Shown: positions 36,711 through 46,664 of the stretch, piece after piece
How positions within the stretch are numbered: the stretch's first letter is position 1
How the letters are laid out: every line of letters begins with the position of its first letter
Source of the DNA: Okeania sp. KiyG1
Lineage (GTDB): Bacteria > Cyanobacteriota > Cyanobacteriia > Cyanobacteriales > Microcoleaceae
Length of the DNA: 64,000 bases
Assembly (NCBI RefSeq): GCF_014132355.1
Contig: NZ_BLZO01000117.1
Location: 90,042 to 154,041 of the forward strand
Direction of reading: 5' to 3'
Notes under the pieces: generated by a model
The model's input: the letters and a program-made list of their open reading frames with translations, nothing else
The model's database searches: none
Told to the model about the DNA's origin: nothing
Position numbers and translations under genes: made by a program

Positions 36711-36794
36711 ATGAATATAGACTTTAACAACTTTTGTAGTAAGATTAATTCTAGCTCAATTAATACAGCTTTAAAGCCACAGGAAAAGCAATAG
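36711..36794 (+). CDS. 27-codon small ORF, copy 3 of 4
   Basis: Third copy in the tandem run; after it the sequence switches to the CTGATAGCTGAAGTCC trailer. Confidence 0.3.
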   Translation: MNIDFNNFCSKINSSSINTALKPQEKQ

Positions 36795-36950
36795 CTGATA
36801 GCTGAAGTCCGCAGTTCCGACCATAGGAGGCTAGCTGACGGCTGAATGCTTACAACATTTTCGTAAGTATTTCCTGCGGAATGCTGCGCAAACAGCTATT
36901 AGCGGTCAGCTCGAGGGCAATAAGACCCTGCTTTTAAGGACATAGTTTAA

Positions 36951-37034
36951 ATGAATATAGACTTTAACAACTTTTGTAGTAAGATTAATTCTAGCTCAAT
37001 TAATACAGCTTTAAAGCCACAGGAAAAGCAATAG
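36951..37034 (+). CDS. 27-codon small ORF, copy 4 of 4
   Basis: The separate copy, carried with its own header and trailer by the larger segmental duplication. Confidence 0.3.
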   Translation: MNIDFNNFCSKINSSSINTALKPQEKQ

Positions 37035-37183
37035 CTGATAGCTGAAGTCCGCAGTTCCGACCATAGGAGGCTAGCTGACGGCTGAATGCTTACAACTTGA
37101 CAAAGTAGACAAGTTATATGTATGTATTTGAGAGGCTTTTTCCGAAGAAAAGTGTTTTGAGAACTGTAAACAAGATTGTTATT

Positions 37184-37282
37184 CCCCACACCTCCCACAC
37201 CTCCCACACTCCCCACACTTCCCACACCTCCCACACCTCCCACACCTCCCACACCTCCCACACCTCCCACACTTCCCACAGC
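37184..37282. repeat. Short tandem repeat CACACCTCC
   Basis: About ten copies of a nine-base CCTCCCACA unit with minor variants. The long readings through it on both strands are artefacts of the repeat. Confidence 0.93.
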
Positions 37283-37792
37283 CATATAGCGGGCAATAGC
37301 TAATAGTGAAAAAAAAGTGGACTGTATTCGATTCATCATCAGTCTATTTCCTAAGCACTATGGCTTATATATCTAATACCATTAAAAAAGAATGTTACAA
37401 ATAATAGGGGCAATTAAAAGACTTTACAGGAGATGTCCCTTTGACTAAAAATATAACTTACGACCTAATAAATGATATTGAAGCTATTGATTATGACTAC
37501 TGACTCCTAGGAAATAACTTAGCTATTTGTAGCAAATATTGATAAAAATGGTATAAAATATCTTTGCTTTACAAGCTAATGGTCGGGAGTTTTTTGACTC
37601 TAGAAATTAAATTAATCGAGAAAAATAACATCGGCTTTAAAAATCCCTATTATTTATTGGTATGGAATATTTTGAGTTGAAACACTATCTAAAATCTAAA
37701 ACTTGAAAGCTAAGACATAAAGCAAAAATAGGTATTTAATTAAATGTATAGATAACTTGAAACAGAAGTTTAAATATTAAAATTTTGTATGT

Positions 37793-40021
37793 ATGAAGCT
37801 ATTTAAAAAACCATCAGAAGAAACACAATCAACTTCAAAAGCTGCTTCTGACAATAGTAATGAAACAGGTTTAGGAACATTTGGTGGTGTCTATACTCCC
37901 TCAATTTTGACAATTTTGGGTGTAATTATGTACCTCCGCTTTGGGTGGGTAGTAGGTAATGTTGGTTTATTGGGGACTCTGACCATCGTCACTTTGTCCA
38001 CAGCAATTACCTTTCTCACTTCTTTGTCAGTCAGCGCGATCGCTACAGACAGAATAGTCAAAGGAGGGGGTGCCTACTATATGATTAGTCGGTCTTTAGG
38101 TATTGAAACAGGTGGTGCAGTGGGAATACCCCTATACTTTGCCCAAGCTCTATCAGTAGCTCTCTATACTATTGGTTTTGCAGAAAGCTTAGTAGATACC
38201 TTTGGTGGCCTTAACCAACTATATGTAGCTCTGATTACAACTATAGCAGTGGCCGTCTTAGCCATAACTTCGGCAGAAATTGCTATTAAGGCCCAGTATT
38301 TTATTATGGCTGCAATAGTTCTATCTCTAGTTTCATTTGCATTAGGACATCCCCTCGAAACAACAAACATAGAAATATCTGGAGTTTCAGAGATAGTATC
38401 AGAACCATTTTGGACAGTTTTTGCTGTCTTTTTTCCAGCCGTAACAGGTATTATGGCAGGGGTGAGTATGTCTGGAGACTTGCGAGAACCTAGTCGTTCA
38501 ATTCCTGTAGGTACTTTGGCAGCTGTTGGTACAGGGTATTTAGTATATATGGTACTACCAATTATCCTGGATATGCGGGCCGATGCTACTACTTTAATTG
38601 AACAACCTCTGGTGATGAAAGAAATCGCTTTTTGGGGGCCAGCAATTTTGTTGGGAGTTTGGGGGGCCACTCTTTCAAGCGCGATCGGTAGTATTCTGGG
38701 AGCACCAAGGGTCTTACAAGCTTTAGCAAGAGATGGAGTTTTACCTAGTTGGTTATCTTTTCTAGGTAATGGTAATGGGCCAAATGATGAACCCAGGATT
38801 GGTACAGCGGTAACTTTAGGTGTCGCTACTGCCACAGTTTGTATTGGTGACTTGAATCTTATTGCCCCAGTGCTGACAATGTTCTTTTTGACAACCTATA
38901 TGGTTTTAAATGTTTCAGCAGGTATAGAAGGCTTTTTAGAAAGCCCCTCTTTTCGTCCTACATTTAAAGTCCATTGGTCATTATCAATGTTGGGAGCGCT
39001 TGGTTGTCTGGCAGTGATGTTTTTGATTAATGCTGTGGCTACAGTTATTGCTGCTTTGATAGTGCTGGCAATATTTATCTGGCTACAGCGTCGGGAGTTA
39101 GAGACAACTTGGGGGGATGCTAGACGTGGAATATGGATGGCGTTGGTGCGGGAAGGAATTCTTCAATTAGGTGAGGAAGATACTAAGAATTGGCGGCCAC
39201 ATATTTTAGTTTTGTCTGGGATAGCGAAAAAACGTTGGCTGTTGATTCAGTTTGCAGATGACCTGACTCATAACCGAGGTATGATTACTATTTGTAGTGT
39301 TCTGCCTAGTGCGTCTCGTGATGTGTCTCAGCAAAGTGATATGCAAGATACGATTCGCGAGTATTTGGACAAGCGAGGGGTACAAGCTTTGGTGAGAGTA
39401 GTTACTGCTACAAACTTTTTTGATGGTGCTAAACTCTTGGTGGAAACTTATGGCATTGGGCCACTAACGCCAAATACTGTTGTACTTGGAGATAGTCAGG
39501 AACCTTCTAGGCGCGATCGCTACTGTCAGTTAATTGGTCATATTCATAAGGCTAAGAAAAATGTGGTGATTTTTCGAGAAGATAGCGAGCGTGGTTTTGG
39601 TCAACATCGTCAAATTGATGTCTGGTGGGGTGGTTTACAAAATAATGGTGGCTTAATGTTACTTCTTGCATATCTGCTGCGTACAGATATTGAATGGCGG
39701 AATACGGAAATTTACTTGAAATTGGTAGTACCCGAACAAGCTGCTATTCAACCAACTCAGGCAAATGTCGATCGTGTGATTCGAGGTTTACGAATTAGCG
39801 CTGTATCTCAAATTTTGGTTTCTAATGGTCGTCCTTTCTATGACATCTTGCATGAGTCTTCTCAAAATGCTGACTTGATTTTTCTGGGTATTCGGACTCC
39901 AGGGGAGAATTTTACTCAATATTATGAGGATTTACAGTCGAAAACGGCAGGTCTTCCCACTACAGTATTTGTTTTAGCAGCACCAGGTTTTTCTTATGGT
40001 GAAATTCTCAGCGATCGCTAA
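37793..40021 (+). CDS. SLC12-like cation-chloride cotransporter (APC superfamily)
   Basis: 742 residues. After a short polar N-terminus the core resembles Na-K-Cl/K-Cl cotransporters: GLGTFGGVYTPSILTILGVIMYLRFGWVVGN in the first helix region (quoted in part: YTPSILTILGVIMYL), then VKGGGAYYMISRSLG, IMAGVSMSGDLREPSRSIP and GAPRVLQALARDGVLP. About 12 membrane helices are followed by a soluble C-terminal domain of about 280 residues (RPHILVLSGIAKKRWLL). Expected role: ion and volume homeostasis in the plasma membrane; ion specificity cannot be read from sequence. ATG 37793 fits the family. Strong HIP1 sites occur in the gene. Confidence 0.9.
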   Translation: MKLFKKPSEETQSTSKAASDNSNETGLGTFGGVYTPSILTILGVIMYLRFGWVVGNVGLLGTLTIVTLSTAITFLTSLSVSAIATDRIVKGGGAYYMISRSLGIETGGAVGIPLYFAQALSVALYTIGFAESLVDTFGGLNQLYVALITTIAVAVLAITSAEIAIKAQYFIMAAIVLSLVSFALGHPLETTNIEISGVSEIVSEPFWTVFAVFFPAVTGIMAGVSMSGDLREPSRSIPVGTLAAVGTGYLVYMVLPIILDMRADATTLIEQPLVMKEIAFWGPAILLGVWGATLSSAIGSILGAPRVLQALARDGVLPSWLSFLGNGNGPNDEPRIGTAVTLGVATATVCIGDLNLIAPVLTMFFLTTYMVLNVSAGIEGFLESPSFRPTFKVHWSLSMLGALGCLAVMFLINAVATVIAALIVLAIFIWLQRRELETTWGDARRGIWMALVREGILQLGEEDTKNWRPHILVLSGIAKKRWLLIQFADDLTHNRGMITICSVLPSASRDVSQQSDMQDTIREYLDKRGVQALVRVVTATNFFDGAKLLVETYGIGPLTPNTVVLGDSQEPSRRDRYCQLIGHIHKAKKNVVIFREDSERGFGQHRQIDVWWGGLQNNGGLMLLLAYLLRTDIEWRNTEIYLKLVVPEQAAIQPTQANVDRVIRGLRISAVSQILVSNGRPFYDILHESSQNADLIFLGIRTPGENFTQYYEDLQSKTAGLPTTVFVLAAPGFSYGEILSDR

Positions 40022-40084
40022 TTTTTACAGAAGTCAGTTCAACAATTAATAATTAATTATTAATTATTAATAATTAATAATTAA

Positions 40085-40235
40085 TTATTACCTAATCCTT
40101 GAAAAGAATAGGATTGACTAAAAGGAAAATTTTTTCTTCTCTTAGTCGATTGGATATGGTTAGGAAACCCATCCATCCCTCAACCGCTTTTTTCTCCTTT
40201 AAAGGAGAAGCTTTAAACCTTAATTATTCGGTAAC
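40085..40235. repeat. Dispersed element, 'GGATATGGTTAGG' subtype
   Basis: Contains TCGATTGGATATGGTTAGG, CATCCATCCCTCAACCGC and AAAGGAGAAGCTTTAAACC, ending TTATTCGGTAACT. It is closest to the copy at about 33990. Confidence 0.7.
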
Positions 40236-40465
40236 TAGGGAGTAGGGAGATAAAATTATTGATTTCATATCTTGAATTTATTTAATGAAAACTTTGGCAA
40301 GAGGTCTATTAGATATTTTAGCTATCAAGGTAGACTACAAAACTTCTACCTTCTGCTTTTAAGCAAAAATTTCTGTATTCTATGGTTAATGAAAGCTGCT
40401 ATAGTATAGCAGTCGAAGCAAAGGGTGCCGACAGTTCAAAAGTTTAAAACTTAGACAAAGTAATA

Positions 40466-40553
40466 CTTTTCTTTCTTCCTTCTTCCTTCTTCCTTCTTCC
40501 TTCTTCCTTCTTCCTTCTTCCTTCTTCCTTCTTCCTTCTTCCTTCTTCCTTCT
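40466..40553. repeat. Heptamer tandem repeat CTTCCTT
   Basis: About twelve copies of TTCCTTC. Confidence 0.95.
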
Positions 40554-40565
40554 GCTATAAAATAT

Positions 40566-40600
40566 ATCCCGCTCCAAAAATGTAAAAATTGGAGCAGGAT
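40566..40600 (-). terminator. Terminator of the response-regulator gene
   Basis: On the minus strand CCTGCTCCAA (40598-40589) pairs with TTGGAGCGGG (40577-40568) with one G-T pair, then ATATATTTTA. It lies about 60 bases past the stop at 40661. Confidence 0.6.
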
Positions 40601-40660
40601 TATCATCTTAGAGTTCTATGCTTATTCTAGTAAAGTTTGTGGTCATTTTTTAGACGATCG

Positions 40661-41059
40661 TTAATCAGGAGGTAACAATGCCTTAATCTGACTGACAAAT
40701 TCTTGATGATCCACTACTGGTTTAGAAATATAACTATCTGCACCACTTTGCTTCAAAAAAGATTCTCGATCGCCTGCCATAGCATGAGCTGTCACTAATA
40801 TGATTGGTATTTTATCTGTTTTAGGGTTAGCTTTAAGAATTTGAGTAATTTTAATCCCATCAACAGATTTACCCTGGTAAACACTACGAGCTAGAGAAAC
40901 GTCCATCAAAATCAAGTCTGCTTCTCCTGAGTTAGCCATTTTTACTACTTCTTCCACATCTTCTGTGTGCTTAACAGCTAAACCACCTCTTTTGGTCAAA
41001 ATCTTGGAAAAAACTCTAGCATTAACTTGATCGTCTTCTACAATCAAAACAGTTTTCAT
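40661..41059 (-). CDS. Stand-alone CheY-like response regulator
   Basis: 132 residues, receiver domain only: acidic pair in VEDDQVN, phospho-acceptor Asp53 in LILMDVSLA, Thr in IILVTAHAM, and Lys in YISKPV. No output domain, so it passes its signal by protein contact, as in CheY or DivK-type regulators. No kinase gene is adjacent. ATG 41059 has GGGAG seven bases upstream (GCGGGAGACTTAT on the minus strand). Confidence 0.93.
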   Translation of the reverse strand: MKTVLIVEDDQVNARVFSKILTKRGGLAVKHTEDVEEVVKMANSGEADLILMDVSLARSVYQGKSVDGIKITQILKANPKTDKIPIILVTAHAMAGDRESFLKQSGADSYISKPVVDHQEFVSQIKALLPPD

Positions 41060-42411
41060 ATAAGTCTCCCGCTAAATACTCGTAAGTTTAAAAACCCCAT
41101 TATAAAGTTTAGACTAAATTTTTTTATAGATAGGGAAAGTCAATTTATACCGTTTCACGCTTAGTCAAAAGTCATGCATCGAGTGCGTAATTCTGAGGGG
41201 ACCTCAGAATGTAAGACGCACATCTGACAGTCAAAAGTCAAAAATGAGATTTTAAGTACTTAAAACGTCTATTATCCAGCAATTTCAGCTTATTATTTGA
41301 CTTCATCAGTTACCAACTATTTGTGACATTTTTTAAGTGAAATGGTATTAGTTAAACTACTTTCAGTTTAATCAATTAAAAATTACACAATGATTTACTC
41401 AACTGACTAAATAGCTATTGTTTTAAATTTTTCTAATAGTTATCTGTAAGTTTTTGAACGTTTATCTCACCAGGGAGAAGCTTAATAGTCCAATCTTATT
41501 GGGATAAAGATAAATTATGACCTAATAAATGGTATCAAAGCTATTCATTCTGTACATAGCCAATTCCATAGCTCCCCTACCTGTACGGGTAAACGGCCGT
41601 TTGCCCTTACCACTGACTCCTAAGAAATAACCTAGTTATTTGTAGCAAATATTTATCACTCTTGGTATTAGTTACTATCTTCAAAAAATCTTGTGTACAT
41701 TAAAAAAATAGAGAAAAAAAGCTACGACTGTGAGGGTCTTTCATTAATGGATAATGGATAATAGATAATGGATGATTACCTCTCCCTTTTAGGGAAAGGA
41801 TTGATCCTTAAGGAAAAAATTTATTTTTTCCCCTTGAAAGGGGAGGCAGAGTAAGCTGAATTATTTAATTATTAATTATGTAAGCATTCATTACTTCTAA
41901 GGTTTTGTCCAGAGACTTTGGCAGTAACTTTTTATTATTTTTCAATTTCAAAGGTTGCTTTTACGCGGACCCAAAATTAATAGCTGATAGCTAATAGCTG
42001 ACGGCTGTTTGCGCAGCATGACAAACGGAAATGCTTACTTAATTATTAATTATTCGGTAAAAATATTAAATTTACTTTGCCTGAATTAGAAAAAAACATC
42101 CTTCAATACACTCCAATTAATAAACTAATGTGCATATTAAGTTGGGTACTCCTTGTTACCTTTGAGAAAATTTAGGTATTCCATGCTGAAAATCTTAAAT
42201 TGTCATAACATTTGGACTTAGTCTCTCAATTGTGCTTTGTCATTTGACATTGCTGAATTAAGGTATGAAAGTGGGTTTATAGGGAATAGGGAACAGTTAA
42301 TATTAATAAGTAGTTCAAACCATCCAAAATACAAAATCCAAAATTATCAAATCATACCCAGAATCAGCAACGCCTGTCATTTTTTATAAATAGTAATATA
42401 AATAGCAACTC
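41060..42411. other. Spacer of 1.35 kb upstream of gyrA
   Basis: No gene seen. It includes a GACCTAATAAATGGTATCAA...TAGCAAATATTTATCA element (about 41515-41660) with a CCTGTACGGGTAAACGGCCG palindromic insert. A GGATATGG-family variant (ATTACCTCTCCCTTTTAGGG...CCTTGAAAGGGGAGGC) lies at about 41760-41880. The 'TAAGCATT...AATGCTTA' element follows. Confidence 0.6.
41876..42037. repeat. Dispersed element with TGTAAGCATT / AATGCTTA ends
   Basis: Core TTTCAATTTCAAAGGTTGCT followed by AGCTGATAGCTAATAGCTGA. A second copy lies at about 57964-58150. The related end TTTCCTGCGGAATGCTGCGC also flanks the 139-bp arrays. Confidence 0.6.
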
Positions 42412-45018
42412 ATGGCCAAACAATTAAATCTACTTTCCGGACAAGTCATTACTGCAGCGCTGCATATTGAAATGCAGCAATCATATCTTGAATATGCCAT
42501 GAGTGTGATTGTTGGTAGGGCTTTGCCAGATGTCAGAGATGGACAAAAGCCAGTGCATCGTCGAATTCTATATGCTATGCATGAACTTGGTCTCGCCCCA
42601 GACAGACCATTTCGTAAATGTGCCAGGGTGGTTGGAGATGTTCTGGGAAAATATCATCCTCACGGCGACCAAGCTGTTTATGATGCTATGGTACGGATGA
42701 TTCAAGACTTTTCCAGTCGTTATCCGTTAATCGATGGACATGGTAACTTTGGCTCCATCGATAATGACCCTGCTGCTGCTATGCGCTATACAGAAAGTCG
42801 TTTGGCATCTATTAGCAATGAAGGCTTACTTACCCAAATTAGTGAGGCTACAGTTGATTATACCAACAACTTTGATGGTTCTCAGCAAGAACCTACTGTA
42901 TTACCGGCACAGTTACCTTTTTTATTACTTAATGGCTCTTCTGGTATTGCAGTGGGAATGGCGACTAATGTTCCGCCACATAATCTGGGAGAAGTAGTGG
43001 ATGGCCTGATTGCTTTGATTGATAATCCTAATCTTTCTGATGAAAAGTTATTTAGATTGATTCCTGGGCCTGATTTTCCTACTGGTGGGGAAATTGTTAG
43101 TACTGATGGCATTATTGATGCTTATACTAAAGGTAGAGGTAGTATTCCTATTAGGGGAGTGGCCACTATTGAGGAGGTTCCTACAGCTCGTGGGCGTCGC
43201 ACAAAAAGGGCTATTGTGGTGACAGAGTTGCCTTACCAGGTTAATAAGGCGGGTTGGATTGAAAAAACTGCAGATTTGGTTAATGCTGGTAAAATAGAGG
43301 GTATTTCTGATTTGCGAGATGAGAGCGATCGCTCTGGTATTAGGGTTGTAATTGAGCTTAAACGTGAAGCTGACCCTAGTGTTGTACTTCACCACCTCTA
43401 TCAGCATACTGATTTACTTTCAAAGTTTGGTGCTATTATGTTGGCTTTGGTTGATGCACAACCACGACAGTTATCTCTACGAGATTTTTTACAGGAGTTT
43501 ATTAGTTTTAGGGAGCAAACTTTAACTCGTCGCTACAGTAATGATTTGGAAATAGCTCAAGGGAGGTGTCATATAGTTGAGGGTTTGCTCAAAGCTTTAA
43601 AAGATTTGGATACTACGATTGATATTCTCAGAAATGCTCCTGATGGTAGTAGTGCTAAGGTTAGTTTCCAAGAAGGTTTGGGTTTGAGTGAAAATCAAGC
43701 TGATGCTATTCTGGCAATGCCAATGCGCAGACTGACTGGTTTGGAAAGGCAAAAATTAGAGGAAGAATATGAGGAACTTAGGGGGAAAATACAAGAGTTA
43801 CAGGGTTTATTGAGCGATCGTCGTTTACTTTTAAGATCGCTGAAAAAAGAATTACGGACTCTAAAGCGCAAGTATGGCGATCCTAGACGTACTCGAATTA
43901 TTGTTCAAGGGGAATCAAATGTTTCTGTTTCTCAACAAAAAGGCAATGTAGAAATTGGTAGTCAAGAAATAAATAAGGAAGCTAAAGGTAGAGGTAGAAA
44001 ATCAAAAGGTAAAGCTGTTGAATCACAATTTTTGACTTTGGAAGCTGCTCCACCACCGACTGAAGAGGTTGTTATAGAATTTACTCACCGAGGATATGTA
44101 AGACGATTAGCTGCTAAAGAATTTGAGAAGCATCAAATTGATAAAAAATCTAATATTACTGTTGAAAATAGTGATGATTTTACTATTAATATTATTGAGG
44201 CAACTACGGACCAAACTTTAGTGGTATTGACTCGTACTGGTAAAGCTTATCCTCTGAAGGTAAATGATATTCCTTCTGGTTCTAATCGTTCGACAACACG
44301 ACATGAATATAAGGGTGTACCTTTAGTAACGTTATTATCACCGTCAGCAACTAAGGAAATGACAGATGCTCGTCAGGAATTTATTATTGCTCAGTTTGTT
44401 TTACAGGAAGCTGAAGAAAATAAATATTTAATCATGTTGACTCAAAATGGTAAAATTAAGCGTTTATCTTTGTCTGATTTAAGTGATATTACAAATCGCG
44501 GTATAACAGTAATTAAACTAAAGGAAGATGATGAATTACGTTATGCTAATTTGGCTCAGGTAGGGGAACAAGTAGTTTTGGCAACTTCTGGGGGGAGATT
44601 ATTAAGATTAGAAATAGATGAGGAACAGTTACCTTTAATGGGACGTACTGCACAGGGGTCTCAAGCAACAAGGTTAAGAAAACAAGAGGAGTTGGTAGGT
44701 TGTGTGACTTTGGATGGAGAAAGCAATTTATTTTTAGTTTCTGAACAGGGTTATGGAAAGCGTATTGCTATTGGTTCGTTGCGAGTTGCTAATCGTGGTG
44801 GTATTGGTCAGAATGCTTTTCAGTTTACGAGACAAACTGATGTTTTGGCGGGAATAGTTGTTGGTGGGTCGGATGTAGTAGCTCAGATGTTAACAACTGA
44901 TGGTAAGGTGTGTGGAATGATGGTGGGTTCGGTTAAGGTTTGTGGACAGGATGATAGGGGGAGTAGGTTGGTGAAGTTGGGTGCAAAAGAGAGGATTATT
45001 AAGGTGGTTGGTTATTGA
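42412..45018 (+). CDS. gyrA: DNA gyrase / topoisomerase subunit A
   Basis: 868 residues. Cuts and rejoins DNA during supercoiling together with GyrB. N-terminal winged-helix core with [18 protein letters not shown] and [11 protein letters not shown], catalytic Tyr126 in MRYTESRL, tower and coiled coil ([20 protein letters not shown]), then a C-terminal beta-pinwheel of repeated blades ([41 protein letters not shown]). A Lys/Gly-rich insertion ([14 protein letters not shown]) lies before the first blade. I do not see the canonical QRRGGRG GyrA box, so a topoisomerase IV-like activity is an alternative. The purine repeat after the stop runs on as spacer. Confidence 0.92.
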   Translation: MAKQLNLLSGQVITAALHIEMQQSYLEYAMSVIVGRALPDVRDGQKPVHRRILYAMHELGLAPDRPFRKCARVVGDVLGKYHPHGDQAVYDAMVRMIQDFSSRYPLIDGHGNFGSIDNDPAAAMRYTESRLASISNEGLLTQISEATVDYTNNFDGSQQEPTVLPAQLPFLLLNGSSGIAVGMATNVPPHNLGEVVDGLIALIDNPNLSDEKLFRLIPGPDFPTGGEIVSTDGIIDAYTKGRGSIPIRGVATIEEVPTARGRRTKRAIVVTELPYQVNKAGWIEKTADLVNAGKIEGISDLRDESDRSGIRVVIELKREADPSVVLHHLYQHTDLLSKFGAIMLALVDAQPRQLSLRDFLQEFISFREQTLTRRYSNDLEIAQGRCHIVEGLLKALKDLDTTIDILRNAPDGSSAKVSFQEGLGLSENQADAILAMPMRRLTGLERQKLEEEYEELRGKIQELQGLLSDRRLLLRSLKKELRTLKRKYGDPRRTRIIVQGESNVSVSQQKGNVEIGSQEINKEAKGRGRKSKGKAVESQFLTLEAAPPPTEEVVIEFTHRGYVRRLAAKEFEKHQIDKKSNITVENSDDFTINIIEATTDQTLVVLTRTGKAYPLKVNDIPSGSNRSTTRHEYKGVPLVTLLSPSATKEMTDARQEFIIAQFVLQEAEENKYLIMLTQNGKIKRLSLSDLSDITNRGITVIKLKEDDELRYANLAQVGEQVVLATSGGRLLRLEIDEEQLPLMGRTAQGSQATRLRKQEELVGCVTLDGESNLFLVSEQGYGKRIAIGSLRVANRGGIGQNAFQFTRQTDVLAGIVVGGSDVVAQMLTTDGKVCGMMVGSVKVCGQDDRGSRLVKLGAKERIIKVVGY

Positions 45019-45019
45019 T

Positions 45020-45125
45020 AGCAGAAGGAAGAAGGAAGAAGGAAGAGGGAAGAAGGAAGAGGGAAAGTTTAATATGAGGGAAGAAGGAAAAAGGAAGAGG
45101 GAAGAAGAAAGAAGAGGGGAAGTTT
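45020..45125. repeat. Purine tandem repeat (GAAGAAGG / GAGGGAA) right after gyrA
   Basis: AGAAGGAAGAAGGAAGAGGG type units begin within a few bases of the gyrA stop; a TTTAATATGAGG segment repeats inside it. Confidence 0.85.
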
Positions 45126-45677
45126 TAACATGAGGTTAGATGTTTCCCTAGCTTTTACACAAACTATACCAACGGACATGATATTATTAGGTCTTAATTT
45201 ACCTTTTTAATTCAAGGAAAACCTCCTGAACGTGTCTTTTAACTGCCTTTATTATTAATAACATTCTTTTTCCAAATTACTATTATTTATAAATCTCGAG
45301 GAAGTCCTTGAAATAATGGTTTCTTTATTTTTATGCTCAACTCTTACCTAAAATACTAACTTTTTGAGTGTTTTAGACGTGATACCAGGTACTTTTTTCG
45401 ACCTCAAAAAGGCTAAATTCTTTATATTTTAATGCTTTTATATTTAATCAGCAAGCCCTAATTATTCTGAGTTTATATGATAGTGCTTTTCACTTTTAAG
45501 TTCTACATTCTGAACTTCATCTTATTGCATAAAAGATTATCTTTTAAGAAACAGAGATTTAGATTAGTCTGTATTCAAATAAGTAATACCAAATTGATAA
45601 ATTTTTGCTACCAATAGCTAGGGTATTTCTTAGAAGTCAGGATTCAGGAGGAAATAAAGAATAAGATCAATTCCAAT
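45126..45677. other. Spacer downstream of gyrA
   Basis: No gene. It has a single CGGACATGATAT end (about 45173), one 'TTTAATCAGCAAGCCCTAATT' end (about 45450-45470) and a 'TTGATAAATTTTTGCTAC' end, so remnants of at least three dispersed elements. Confidence 0.55.
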
Positions 45678-46577
45678 TTAGACTTCTTTTGAATCAGTCA
45701 TGTCCACCCATTTAATTTCCCTGTTATTATAGTGAATCTCAAGAATGTGTAACAATGTTTCATGCTGGAGTACAGTGTAAGCTTTTTTAAGTAAATTGTA
45801 GGCTCTCTCAGAATATTTTTCACCACCCCAGTACCATAAAGATCGACCTGCTTTTAAAGCAGGTACTACGTTATCATCTGTACATTTATCAAGAAGTGCT
45901 TTGTATCCTTCATTGCTACGTTTACTATAAACCTTTGATAATTCATTTCTGCGGAACTTTTCAGGTACACAAAGTCCCAAACCAGTATCTGATGAAACGT
46001 TCTCTACTCAATTTTCGACAATCTCTATTGAATTCTTGCCTATATAATCTTGAATGCGTTCTAAAAATCTATTAATTATTCTATTAATTATACTTTTAGT
46101 CTCTAGATAATCTTCATCCTCATCCTCTGGAAAATCTACAAGACATTCATCACAATATTCCAGCTCTTCCTTGCACCGATCAATAAGTGCTGAGAAAATG
46201 CTGCTGTAGACCGTTATTTCATCACCATCATTGTTATAGTATGACGCAGCACCTCGAAAACCAACAGAAGGGTCATCAAGTAGAAGTCCCCAGTGCAAAC
46301 CATCACAATCTCCATGTAAGTATGTAAAAAATTCTGGTAAATCTCGATAGTAGCGAAAATGAAGAAGTGCTAATTTCTTAAAATTTTCAGTTAGTAATTT
46401 TGGGTTTAATATCAAGCTCAATAGTCCAGAAGGAGATACACGAACTGTACCTAAATCAATCTTCAATTCTTCTTCAGGATAGTTTTGTAAAAAATCAGCT
46501 AATTGAAAGATTGAAGTTGGAAAATCTACATTATAATAACCTTTTAGCAAGCTTTGAATATCTGCAAAATTTTCCAT
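45678..46577 (-). pseudogene. HPF1-like (DUF2228) protein interrupted by one in-frame TGA
   Basis: One frame of 299 codons from ATG 46577, broken only by TGA at 46010-46008 (codon 190, in VEN-stop-VENVSSDTG). The first part contains DLPEFFTYLHGDCDG and LHWGLLLDDP; the second has GLCVPEKFRRNEL and, near the end, ALKAGRSLWYWGG and YNLLKKAYTVLQHETLLHIL. These match in order the pattern I recall for animal HPF1 (histone PARylation factor 1): 'DPPEFQT...GD', 'YHMGYFRDSP', 'GLVVP', and 'LAYNLLKRNLFAEIIEEHL'. The acidic pair that HPF1 lends to the PARP active site is not visible here. Bacterial members are often annotated as ADP-ribosylation family proteins. The gene is either dead, or the stop is an error or is recoded. 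Confidence 0.7.
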
Positions 46578-46664
46578 AATTTTTTTTCGCTCTCAAGATA
46601 GAATATTCCAAAATTACCTCTATTTGCTATTATCTTATTATAGATATTCAATCAAGATACGATG

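Larger units (their letters stand above)
36352..37097 (+). repeat. 139-bp unit: three in tandem plus one separate copy, with flanking duplications
   Basis: GTCAGCTCGAGGGCAATAAG recurs at 36387, 36526, 36665 and 36905: two steps of exactly 139 bases, then 240. Copies are almost identical. The header TTTCCTGCGGAATGCTGCGC is present at 36352 and 36866, and the trailer CTGAAGTCCGCAGTTCCGAC at about 36803 and 37043, so a larger segment was duplicated after the unit. Confidence 0.93.
35938..37792. other. Spacer of 1.85 kb with repeat arrays
   Basis: Contains the 139-bp array with small ORFs (36352-37097) and the CCTCCCACA repeat (37184-37282), each listed. The segment 37450-37560 (GACCTAATAAATGATATTGA...CTATTTGTAGCAAATATTGA) recurs at about 41515-41660, so it is another dispersed element. 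The rest is AT-rich and presumably holds the promoter of the SLC12-like gene. Confidence 0.65.
40022..40660. other. Spacer with dispersed element, purine repeat and terminator
   Basis: Holds TTAATAATTAATTATT palindromes, a GGATATGG-type element (about 40085-40235) and the CTTCCTT repeat. No gene. Confidence 0.65.

Noticed and set aside
37118-37303. Histidine/threonine/serine-rich plus-strand reading
   Set aside because: Also the CCTCCCACA repeat read in frame; no independent coding evidence.
36947-37339. 130-codon minus-strand reading with GGVGGVGGVG
   Set aside because: Product of the CCTCCCACA repeat plus the 139-bp array.
38164-38835. 223-codon minus-strand reading inside the SLC12-like gene
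   Set aside because: Antisense shadow of a well-supported gene, no family pattern.
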